Assembly (NCBI GenBank): GCA_964536195.1
Contig: CAZHVO010000039.1
Coordinates: forward strand, 1-8,672
Reading direction: 5' to 3'
Length of the DNA stretch: 8,672 bases
From: Susulua sp964536195
GTDB taxonomy: Bacteria > Omnitrophota > Gorgyraeia > Duberdicusellales > 4484-171
The notes under the pieces were generated by a model. It saw only the letters and a list, made by a program, of their open reading frames with translations, did no database searches and was not told the DNA's origin. The position numbers were made by a program, and so were the translations under genes. Shown here piece by piece: positions 1-6,028 of the stretch; position 1 is the stretch's first letter; each line of letters starts with the position of its first letter.

Positions 1-533
1 TTTTAGCCTTTATATTTCTTTATCTGGCTACTTTTACTAGTTGGCTTCCTTTAGGAGGGATGCGCTCGATAAGATTCGAAGAGTTTAGCCTTCTTGGTAA
101 GATAATTGATATTGGAAAGCATTTAATTATTCCGACCTTAGTTCTTTCATTGGGAAGTATTTGTGTTTTACAGAGAATAATGAGGGCAAATCTCCTAGAA
201 GTTTTAGGTTCTCCTTATATCTTAGGAGCAAAAGCTAGAGGGCTTCCCAGGGTGAGAATTCTTTATATTCACGCTTTAAAGAATGCTCTAAACCCGATGA
301 TTACGATTTTTGGTTATCAATTCTCTGCTCTCCTAAGCGGTGCTGCCTTAGTTGAGATTATTATTGGTTGGCCAGGTTTAGGGGTAGTGACCTTAGAGGC
401 AGTACGTTCTCAAGATATATATTTAGTTATGGGTTCAGTCTTAGCTGGAGGAGCTTTGCTTATATTGGGTAATTTAGTTGCCGATATTCTTCTTGGTTTT
501 CTTGATCCGAGAATAAGGTATGGAAAGACTTAA
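1..533 (+). CDS. dppB: Peptide-type ABC transporter permease, DppB/OppB family (5' end outside window)
   Basis: Inner-membrane permease that with DppC forms the channel of a binding-protein-dependent dipeptide/oligopeptide (or nickel-type) importer. The frame is open from the first full codon at position 3, reading LAFIFLYLATFTSW then LPLGGM, a segment matching the middle of DppB proteins. The ATG at 60 is therefore an internal Met, not the start, and roughly the N-terminal 130-150 residues lie upstream of the window. The visible 176 residues include the EAA cytoplasmic loop that docks on the ATPase (YILGAKARGLPRVRILYIHA, about nt 216-275), several hydrophobic helices, the family's GWPGLGVVTLEAV segment and the terminal DPRIRYGKT. 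The stop at 531-533 lies 3 bp before dppC, so the two are co-transcribed. Family assignment is firm. Substrate is inferred only from family, and no binding protein is visible. Confidence 0.93.
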   Translation, partial: LAFIFLYLATFTSWLPLGGMRSIRFEEFSLLGKIIDIGKHLIIPTLVLSLGSICVLQRIMRANLLEVLGSPYILGAKARGLPRVRILYIHALKNALNPMITIFGYQFSALLSGAALVEIIIGWPGLGVVTLEAVRSQDIYLVMGSVLAGGALLILGNLVADILLGFLDPRIRYGKT

Positions 534-536
534 ATT

Positions 537-1592
537 ATGAGAATATTAAAGGAAATTGTAAAGAATAAAGCAGGTCGGATAGCCTTCTTGGTTTTGGTTT
601 TGCTTTATTTTTCAGTGATTTTTGCTCCTTTCTTTGCTCCTTATCCTTACGATGACGATGATGTCCTGCACTCCTATACTCCGCCGACAAAGATACATTT
701 CCTAAACCTCAAAGAGAAACAATTCGGACCCTTTATCTATGGCCAGACCTATGAGGTTAGTGAGTATTACCAAAGAATTTATCAGGAAGATAAGAGTAAG
801 ATTTACCCGATTAAATTCTTCACCAAAGGTTTTAAGTATAAATTTTTAGGACTCTGGGAGACTGACCGGCATTTATTTGGCGTCGGTGAAGGAAAGATAT
901 ACCTCTTAGGGGCAGATTTAAAGGGGAGGGATATCTTTACCCGTATTCTTTATGGAGGAAGAATTTCACTCTCGATAGGATTAATTGGTGCGGCCATATC
1001 TTTATGTATTGGTTTAATCATCGGAGGCCTATCGGGATACTTTGGCGGAAGAGTGGATAATATTACCATGCGTATTTGTGAAATGGTGATGATGATTCCT
1101 TCTTTTTACCTTATGCTGGCTCTGCGGGCATCATTTCCTCCTAATCTAACTTCGACTCAAGTCTATCTTTTAATTATAGTTATCCTTTCATTCATTGGCT
1201 GGGCTTCTACAGCTCGTATTATCCGCGGTATGGCTATATCTTTGCGTGAGAATGAATATGTTTATGCTGCCAAAGCAATGGGCCTTAGTCATTTTAAAAT
1301 AATCATTCGCCACATCCTTCCTCATACTCTCTCCTATGCCTTAGTGGCTGTAGTTTTACGTATCCCAGCTTATATCTTAGGTGAGGCTAGTTTAAGTCTT
1401 ATTGGTTTAGGAATTCAGGATCCAGAAGCAAGCTGGGGAAATCTCTTGAGTTCAGCTATGGGTATAGTAAATATTCGTCTCTTTCCCTGGATCTTAATTC
1501 CGGGATTATTTATCGTAGTTACAGTTGTTTGTTTTAATATGTTGGGAGATACCCTAAGAGATATATTAGACCCTAAGAGAAGAATACTATGA
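537..1592 (+). CDS. dppC: Peptide-type ABC transporter permease, DppC/OppC family with YejE-like periplasmic insertion
   Basis: Second channel permease of the importer, 351 aa against about 280-305 for ordinary DppC. Predicted helices lie near residues 13-35, 145-168, 180-199, 208-228, 265-290 and 315-337. The EAA loop spans about 240-263 (YVYAAKAMGLSHFKIIIRHI), followed by GEASLSLIGLGIQDP and the terminal DTLRDILDPK. The extra length lies between helix 1 and helix 2 (about residues 37-126) and contains YPIKFF, GLWETDRHLFGV and GADLKGRDIFTR. This resembles the extended loop of YejE-type permeases that work with particular peptide-binding proteins; the resemblance is recalled from family knowledge, not searched. 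The start ATG has a weak upstream GGAAAG (522-527). The stop TGA overlaps the ATG of the next gene by 4 bp, suggesting translational coupling. Confidence 0.95.
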   Translation: MRILKEIVKNKAGRIAFLVLVLLYFSVIFAPFFAPYPYDDDDVLHSYTPPTKIHFLNLKEKQFGPFIYGQTYEVSEYYQRIYQEDKSKIYPIKFFTKGFKYKFLGLWETDRHLFGVGEGKIYLLGADLKGRDIFTRILYGGRISLSIGLIGAAISLCIGLIIGGLSGYFGGRVDNITMRICEMVMMIPSFYLMLALRASFPPNLTSTQVYLLIIVILSFIGWASTARIIRGMAISLRENEYVYAAKAMGLSHFKIIIRHILPHTLSYALVAVVLRIPAYILGEASLSLIGLGIQDPEASWGNLLSSAMGIVNIRLFPWILIPGLFIVVTVVCFNMLGDTLRDILDPKRRIL

Positions 1593-2374
1593 TTTTAGAG
1601 GTAAAAGATTTAAGCGTATCTTATTGGAGCAGAGCTAAATACGTTGATGCTTTGAAAAAAGTTAGCTGGGGAATTGGAGAGGGTGAAATTCTAGGTATAG
1701 TCGGTGAATCCGGCAGCGGAAAGAGTACTCTTGCCCTCTCAATTTTAAATCTTCTTCCTCCGGATAGTAAAAGCCAGGGGCAAATAATCTTTAAGGAGAA
1801 AAATATCTTTAAGGCCGGAGAAAAAGAATCAGAAATTTTAAGAGGGAACCAAATTGGCTTAATCTTTCAAGAGCCAGCCAGTACCTTTAATCCGGTTTTA
1901 AGTATGAGATATCAATTCCAGGAGATTCTCCAAAGCAAATTAAATATAAAGAGTAAAGCTGAGATAGAAAAAATTATTTTTGATTGTTTGGAAAAAGCTA
2001 GGGTGAGGCAGCCCCAGAGAATTTTAAAGAGTTACCCGCATCAATTAAGCGGTGGGCAATTGCAGAGAATAGCTATTGCCATAGCCATAGCTTTAAAACC
2101 GACTCTATTAATTGCTGATGAACCGACAAGCTCTTTGGATGTAACTATTGAGAGTCAGATTGTTCATTTATTTAAAGAGCTAAGAGCTGAACTTAAGCTA
2201 ACTATAATTTTTATCACTCACAACCTTGATTTGGTAAAGACCTTATGTGATCGGGTGGTAGTTCTTTATCAGGGAGTGGTCAGAGAAATAAAAGCAAAAG
2301 ATGAGTTATTCGTAAACCCCGAAGATGATTACACCAAGAGTTTGTTAGACTCATTTTCTCAATTAGAGGAATAA
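1589..2374 (+). CDS. dppD: Peptide-type ABC transporter ATPase, DppD/OppD family, short form
   Basis: Cytoplasmic ATPase powering the importer. All nucleotide-binding motifs are intact in the 261-aa product: Walker A GESGSGKST at 39-47, Q-loop Gln94 (FQEPASTFNP), signature LSGGQ at 153-157, Walker B LLIADEP with catalytic Glu178, D-loop SLD at 182-184 and switch His211. The protein stops soon after DDYTKSLL, so it lacks the 50-70 residue Cys-containing C-terminal extension usual in DppD/OppD (about 320-330 aa). In this operon the extension is present only on the next ATPase. The start overlaps dppC by 4 bp, with AAGAGAAG at 1575-1582 as a weak ribosome binding site. NikD-like short ATPases are a similar size, so nickel or another substrate cannot be excluded. 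Confidence 0.94.
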   Translation: MILEVKDLSVSYWSRAKYVDALKKVSWGIGEGEILGIVGESGSGKSTLALSILNLLPPDSKSQGQIIFKEKNIFKAGEKESEILRGNQIGLIFQEPASTFNPVLSMRYQFQEILQSKLNIKSKAEIEKIIFDCLEKARVRQPQRILKSYPHQLSGGQLQRIAIAIAIALKPTLLIADEPTSSLDVTIESQIVHLFKELRAELKLTIIFITHNLDLVKTLCDRVVVLYQGVVREIKAKDELFVNPEDDYTKSLLDSFSQLEE

Positions 2375-2378
2375 ATTA

Positions 2379-3305
2379 ATGGAAAATAATAAGATTTTAA
2401 GCACAGAGAACTTAAAAGTTCATTTTTTGCAGAAAGGTAAGACTATCAAGGCCTTAGATGGGGTAGATGTCTTTTTAAAAAAGGGATTAGTAACTTCTTT
2501 GGCTGGTGAGAGTGGTTGTGGTAAGACTACCTTGGCTAAGACAATTTTAGGGTTTTATCGGCCCAAACAAGGGAAGATTTACTTTAATGATAAGGATATA
2601 ACTTTACCGGAAAATCAGAAAGTTATACCGAAAAATATTCAGATCGTTTTTCAAAATCCTTTTGCCAGTCTTGATCCCCGCTGCACTATATTTTATTCTT
2701 TGGATGAGGCTTTAAGGGTCTTCCCGGCTCAAGACCGGGGAAGTAAGAAAATAAATAAATCTGAAAGTAGAGAACTCATAAAAAAAGCTTTAGCTGAAGT
2801 AGAACTAGAGGAGGATGTAGCCGAGAGAGTACCGCATCAGTTAAGCGGCGGACAAGTTCAGAGAATTTGCATTGCTCGCAGTCTTATTAACCGACCTCGG
2901 TTAGTGATTCTTGATGAACCGACATCGAGCTTAGATGTTACAACAGCTTCCAAGGTTATGAAGTTGTTAATTAAGTTGCAGAAAGAGTTGGGAGTAACAA
3001 TTCTCTTTATCTCCCATAACCTAAAATTATTAAAGAAGATATCCCACTATTGTTTTATTATGTACAGGGGCAAAATCATGGAATATGGTCCTCGGGATTT
3101 AATTTATGATAATCCGCTTCACCCTTACACCAAATTGCTAAAGGAAGCTTCCCAGCAGAAGCTAAAATACTTAAAAGAGGATAGTGAACATCTTGGCGGT
3201 TGCCCTTTTTTTTCGCGTTGCCCACTTAAAAAACCTGACTGTAACCAGGAATGTCTAAGGAAAGAGATCGAACCCGGACACTTTGTTTATTGCCATAATT
3301 GCTAG
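2379..3305 (+). CDS. dppF: Peptide-type ABC transporter ATPase, DppF/OppF family, with Cys-rich tail
   Basis: Second ATPase of the importer, 308 aa, expected to pair with the upstream short ATPase as a heterodimer. It shows Walker A GESGCGKTT (43-51), Q-loop Gln92 (FQNPFASLDPR), LSGGQ (155-159), Walker B LVILDEP with Glu180, D-loop SLD (184-186) and switch His213. After HPYTKLL (248-254) comes the oligopeptide-transporter C-terminal extension, with cysteines at 275, 281, 288, 292, 305 and 308 beginning GGCPFFSRCP. Related C-terminal Cys groups in this family are reported to hold an iron-sulfur cluster; whether these do is inference. The ATG follows the previous stop by 4 bp, with AGAGGA at 2365-2370 and an 8-nt spacer. 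It is the last gene of the operon in this window, and no clear terminator follows. Confidence 0.94.
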   Translation: MENNKILSTENLKVHFLQKGKTIKALDGVDVFLKKGLVTSLAGESGCGKTTLAKTILGFYRPKQGKIYFNDKDITLPENQKVIPKNIQIVFQNPFASLDPRCTIFYSLDEALRVFPAQDRGSKKINKSESRELIKKALAEVELEEDVAERVPHQLSGGQVQRICIARSLINRPRLVILDEPTSSLDVTTASKVMKLLIKLQKELGVTILFISHNLKLLKKISHYCFIMYRGKIMEYGPRDLIYDNPLHPYTKLLKEASQQKLKYLKEDSEHLGGCPFFSRCPLKKPDCNQECLRKEIEPGHFVYCHNC

Positions 3306-3320
3306 TTTTTCCATAATAGC
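3293..3320 (+). repeat. Short direct repeat across the end of dppF
   Basis: CCATAATTGC at 3293-3302 (last codons of dppF) recurs as CCATAATAGC at 3311-3320, nine of ten bases matching at an 18-bp offset with a T-run between. It marks the junction between the importer operon and the accessory cassette. It could be chance or a scar. It is not a terminator hairpin. Confidence 0.3.
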
Positions 3321-3459
3321 GGATTTTGTGTGCAGCTCTCGATGGGGTGGAAGATGTGTTATATGCTTATTTCAGTAGGTGGACAAAAAAGTGAACCTTG
3401 TGAAATACACTATGTGTAAGTCAAGCTAAAACATACGACCTAAACAGTTAAACATTTGC

Positions 3460-3488
3460 TTGACAATATGGTCAAAAGTTCATAAAAT
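3460..3488 (+). promoter_or_regulatory. Sigma70-type promoter of the MNT-HEPN cassette
   Basis: TTGACA at 3460-3465 is a perfect -35 box. After exactly 17 bp comes TAAAAT at 3483-3488, one mismatch from the consensus -10. The predicted transcription start is near 3495, giving a leader of about 44 nt before the ATG at 3539. The -10 box lies inside the first palindrome of the phased half-site array, so a protein bound there would block RNA polymerase. Confidence 0.82.
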
Positions 3489-3527
3489 ATGAACGATAAG
3501 TTTACAAATCGTGAACGATTTGTTCAT
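3478..3527 (+). promoter_or_regulatory. 11-bp phased array of alternating half-sites (probable operator)
   Basis: Five half-sites start exactly 11 bp apart: GTTCAT at 3478, ATGAAC at 3489, GTTTAC at 3500, GTGAAC at 3511 and GTTCAT at 3522. Alternate units are reverse complements, so every neighbouring pair forms an inverted repeat. GTTCAT/ATGAAC (3478-3494) is perfect. ACAAATCGT/ACGATTTGT (3504-3512 and 3515-3523) is a further perfect 9-bp palindrome with a 2-bp centre, and TGAACGAT occurs at both 3490 and 3512. The array covers the -10 box, the predicted start site and the leader up to the Shine-Dalgarno sequence. The next gene's winged-helix domain makes it the obvious candidate binder; this is inference. 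Confidence 0.8.
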
Positions 3528-3528
3528 G

Positions 3529-3533
3529 GGAGG
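3529..3533 (+). promoter_or_regulatory. Ribosome binding site deciding the MNT start
   Basis: GGAGG lies 5 nt before the ATG at 3539. A GTG at 3533 in the same frame would add two residues but overlaps this Shine-Dalgarno sequence, so the ATG is preferred. Confidence 0.8.
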
Positions 3534-3538
3534 TGGGC

Positions 3539-4078
3539 ATGGAAAATATATTCTCGACTAGACAAAGGATAAAAATTCTGCAAACTATTCTTTTCAAAAC
3601 AAATAGTATAAGTGTTAATAACATTGCTATTCAACTTAGATTGAGTAAGGGGCTTATCTCTAAATATTTCGATATTTTAGTAAGAAAAGAAATCCTTAAA
3701 AAAGTGAATGGAAAATTTTTTGTAACGGATTTTCCATTAGTTAAAGGGGTAAAAATTCTGCTTAATATAAGAGGTATTAATTTTAAGGTTTTCAAAAAAT
3801 ATCCTTTTATCAAAACAGTAGGATTGTATGGAAGTTGCGCTAAGGGAGAAAACACGGAAGATTCAGATGTTGATTTGTGGATTAAGCTTAAGAATATAAG
3901 CGAAGAAAAGTTAGCTCCAGTAACATCGGAATTAAACAAAAAGATGAGAAATATCAAGCTGTTATTTTTGACCAACGAAAGAGTAGAAAAAATAAAAAAA
4001 GAAGATTCCCTATTCTATCATTCGCTTGTGTTTAGTTCTATAGTCTTGTACGGAGATAAAGATGGCATTCAGGTATAA
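3539..4078 (+). CDS. Winged-helix HTH plus minimal nucleotidyltransferase (MNT) protein, probable antitoxin/autoregulator of HEPN-MNT pair
   Basis: The 179-aa protein has two parts. Residues about 5-62 look like a winged helix: a helical stretch with SVNNIAIQLRLSKGLISKYF as the helix-turn-helix, then a short wing KKVNGKFFVTD. Residues about 70-179 are a minimal nucleotidyltransferase of the pol-beta fold, with VGLYGSCAKG, Gly98-Ser99 and the metal-binding pair Asp110/Asp112 in SDVDLW. The third acidic residue usual in active MNTs is not evident in the later strand (NIKLLFLTNERV, about 138-149), so catalytic competence is uncertain. In known HEPN-MNT systems the MNT protein neutralises its HEPN partner, in some by AMPylation. 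Here the fused DNA-binding domain suggests it also represses its own promoter through the upstream array. The gene is notably AT-rich. Its last 17 bp overlap the HEPN gene. Confidence 0.85.
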   Translation: MENIFSTRQRIKILQTILFKTNSISVNNIAIQLRLSKGLISKYFDILVRKEILKKVNGKFFVTDFPLVKGVKILLNIRGINFKVFKKYPFIKTVGLYGSCAKGENTEDSDVDLWIKLKNISEEKLAPVTSELNKKMRNIKLLFLTNERVEKIKKEDSLFYHSLVFSSIVLYGDKDGIQV

Positions 4079-4517
4079 AAATTGTATAGAAAAAGGTTTA
4101 TTAAGAAAAATTCCTGCCTCTAAAGATAAAGCTATTCGTTCTATCAATAAAGCAGAGAAATGGATAGAGGAAGCTCAGAAGACATTCAAGGGCGGGGCTT
4201 TTGATTCTTCTGTTCTCGCTTCTTATATGGTGATGTTTCATTCCGCACGGGCAATACTTTTCTATGACGGCTATAGGGAGAAGAGCCACGCTTGTGTGGC
4301 ACGCTATCTAGAAGAAAAGTATGTTAAGACAGGAAGCTTAGAAAAGAAATGGATTGAACTTCTTGATCATCATAGAGAAATAAGGCATGCTGACCAATAC
4401 GATTTAAGTTTTTTCTCTACAGATAAGGAAGCAAAGGAAGCTTTTGAATCGTCATCACAGTTTTTAGAAAGAATGAAGCTCTTGTTCGATTCATTGAAAA
4501 AATTAGAGTCAAAATAA
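4062..4517 (+). CDS. HEPN domain protein, probable toxin/RNase partner of the MNT protein
   Basis: A 151-aa, mostly helical protein of the PF05168-type HEPN group, as far as recognisable by eye. It shows ASYMVMFHSARAILFYDGY (53-71), corresponding to the AyyaMFHAARALLy helix, then KSHACVARYLEEKYVKTG (74-91) and the catalytic-region helix LLDHHREIRHADQYD (100-114). HEPN RNases use R-x4-6-H. Here the spacing is Arg105-x3-His109, with Arg108, Asp111 and Tyr113, closer to the R..R..ADY pattern of this subgroup, so RNase activity is not assured. GGAG at 4052-4055 lies 6 nt before the ATG, inside the MNT gene. The 17-bp overlap implies coupled synthesis with MNT first. The likely role is toxin or abortive-infection effector restrained by the MNT partner. 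A housekeeping RNA-binding role cannot be excluded. Confidence 0.85.
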   Translation: MAFRYKNCIEKGLLRKIPASKDKAIRSINKAEKWIEEAQKTFKGGAFDSSVLASYMVMFHSARAILFYDGYREKSHACVARYLEEKYVKTGSLEKKWIELLDHHREIRHADQYDLSFFSTDKEAKEAFESSSQFLERMKLLFDSLKKLESK

Positions 4518-4536
4518 AAGATATTTAAAGATATTT
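4517..4536 (+). repeat. Tandem 10-bp repeat after the HEPN stop
   Basis: AAAGATATTT occurs twice back to back (4517-4526 and 4527-4536), immediately after the HEPN stop codon and about 30 bp upstream of the lysS -35 box. No hairpin or T-tract terminator is evident here, so transcripts from the cassette may read into lysS. The repeat may be chance in AT-rich DNA or an upstream promoter element. Confidence 0.4.
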
Positions 4537-4565
4537 ATTGAAACTGGCTTTAAGTTTAAATAGAT

Positions 4566-4594
4566 TTGACAGTAATAGATATATTATATATAAT
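4566..4594 (+). promoter_or_regulatory. Perfect-consensus sigma70 promoter of lysS-lolC-lolD
   Basis: TTGACA at 4566-4571 and TATAAT at 4589-4594 are both perfect hexamers separated by exactly 17 bp. The usual start position, 7 bp past the -10 box, is G4601, only 3 nt before the lysS ATG at 4604. No other promoter-like pair was seen in the 86-bp spacer. Confidence 0.88.
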
Positions 4595-4603
4595 CTATAA
4601 GTT

Positions 4604-6028
4604 ATGGAAGCAGAAGAAAAACTAAACAAGATCTCAGAGAAGTTTGGTTCTCCTTTTAAGGTGACTGATTTTCCTAAGCCTTTGACTATCAAGGAGATTC
4701 TTGATGCTTTTAAGGGAGAGAGGGAAGTTTCAGTTGCTGGAAGGCTAATTACTAAGCGTGAGCATGGTAAGTCTGGTTTTGCTCATATCAGCGATTATAC
4801 CGGAAAAATCCAGATTTATGCCCAGGCCAATACTTTGGGTGAAATTTTCCAGCTTTTTAAGGAAATCGATGTTGGAGATATTATTGGTGTTAGCGGTAAG
4901 CTATTTACTACCCGTACTGGTGAGTCAACAGTATTGGTTAGTGAGATAAAACTTCTAGCTAAGGCTCTGCGGCCTTTGCCAGAGAAGTGGCATGGGCTAA
5001 AGGATGTAGAGGTAAGGTATCGTCAGCGCTATCTGGACTTAATCTCTAACCCCGAAGTTAAAGAAGTTTTCATGAAGCGTTCAAAGATAATCTCTTTAAC
5101 TAGAGATTTCTTTAATCGTCTTAAGTATATGGAGGTTGAGACTCCAATGTTGCACCGGATTGCCGGGGGAGCAGCCGGCCGCCCCTTTGCAACTTTTCAT
5201 AATGCTACTAATAGTGATGTATATCTACGAATTGCTCCTGAGCTTTACTTAAAGCGTCTTTTAGTCGGAGGAATGGAAAAAATATATGAGATAAATAGAA
5301 GCTTTCGCAATGAGGGTGTTTCTACCAGGCATAATCCCGAGTTTACTATGCTTGAGGCTTATTGTGCCTATAATAACTATGAATACATGATGAAGATTTG
5401 TGAAGATTTATTCTCATATCTGGCCCAAGAGATGAACTCTTCATTAATTTTAGAATTTCAAGGAAAAAAAATAGATCTTACTCCACCTTGGCAGAGGATT
5501 TCTTTTGCCAAGCTTTTCGAGGAGGAATTTGGCATAGAGGCAAGTGATTCTCAGGATCTAATGATAGAGAAGATAAGCAAGAAGCTAAAATTAGCTAAAG
5601 GCCTAAGTCGCAGCCAAATTCTTAATATAACTGAGGAGTTAATTGAGAAGAACTATCCTAAAGAAAAGCCAGCGTTTATTACTGATTTTTTTACCTGGAC
5701 TTCTCCTTTAGCTAAACAGAAAAAAGATAACCCTTATATAGTGGAGAGGTTTGAATTATTTATTGGAGGGCTTGAGGTTGCTAATGCTTATTCAGAGTTG
5801 AATGATCCCCTCGAGCAAAAAGCACGTTTTAATAAACAATTAGAAGTAGAAGAGGAGTTACCGAAAAAAATCGACAATGACTTCTTGATTAGCTTAGAAT
5901 ATGGTATGCCTCCGGCTACTGGTCTGGGGATAGGCATGGATAGGCTAGTAATGCTTCTGCTTAACCAACCTTCAATAAGGGACGTAATTCTCTTTCCTCT
6001 CCTTAAACCGTTACCTAATGATACCTGA
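4604..6028 (+). CDS. lysS: Lysine--tRNA ligase, class II
   Basis: Cytoplasmic lysyl-tRNA synthetase, charging tRNA-Lys with lysine at the cost of ATP to AMP. The 474-aa product is slightly shorter than the usual 490-505, mainly at the N terminus. Residues about 43-118 form the OB-fold anticodon-binding domain (VSVAGRLITKREHGKSGFAH). The catalytic core carries motif 1 around VETPMLHRIAGGAAGRPF (178-195), motif 2 FRNEGVSTRHNPEFTMLEAY (234-253), the SPLAKQKKDNP and ELFIGGLEVANAYSELNDP segments (367-402) and motif 3 GLGIGMDRLVM (440-450). An in-frame TAA at 4598-4600 and no nearby alternative start fix the ATG at 4604, which lacks any Shine-Dalgarno sequence. The last 11 bp overlap lolC. lysS next to lolC/lolD is a recurrent order in several diderm lineages. 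Confidence 0.97.
   Translation: MEAEEKLNKISEKFGSPFKVTDFPKPLTIKEILDAFKGEREVSVAGRLITKREHGKSGFAHISDYTGKIQIYAQANTLGEIFQLFKEIDVGDIIGVSGKLFTTRTGESTVLVSEIKLLAKALRPLPEKWHGLKDVEVRYRQRYLDLISNPEVKEVFMKRSKIISLTRDFFNRLKYMEVETPMLHRIAGGAAGRPFATFHNATNSDVYLRIAPELYLKRLLVGGMEKIYEINRSFRNEGVSTRHNPEFTMLEAYCAYNNYEYMMKICEDLFSYLAQEMNSSLILEFQGKKIDLTPPWQRISFAKLFEEEFGIEASDSQDLMIEKISKKLKLAKGLSRSQILNITEELIEKNYPKEKPAFITDFFTWTSPLAKQKKDNPYIVERFELFIGGLEVANAYSELNDPLEQKARFNKQLEVEEELPKKIDNDFLISLEYGMPPATGLGIGMDRLVMLLLNQPSIRDVILFPLLKPLPNDT

Noticed and set aside
60..62. ATG at 60 as the start of the DppB-type permease
   Set aside because: The frame is open to the window edge and the upstream codons encode family-typical sequence ending LPLGG, so this is an internal methionine of a truncated gene.
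3397..3425. Imperfect hairpin CTTG..TACAC-TAT-GTGTA..CAAG as a terminator of the importer operon
   Set aside because: The arms are short and interrupted, it is AT-rich, and no T-tract follows.
3533..3535. GTG at 3533 as the MNT start
   Set aside because: It overlaps the GGAGG that serves as Shine-Dalgarno sequence; ATG 3539 has ideal 5-nt spacing.
3478..3538. CRISPR-like repeat array
   Set aside because: The units are 11 bp and alternate in orientation with no spacers of uniform larger length; this is an operator-type pattern.
3631..3975. Antisense open frames opposite MNT, HEPN, lysS, lolC and lolD
   Set aside because: They mirror AT-rich coding strands, lack Shine-Dalgarno sequences and recognisable domains, and lie wholly within well-supported + strand genes.
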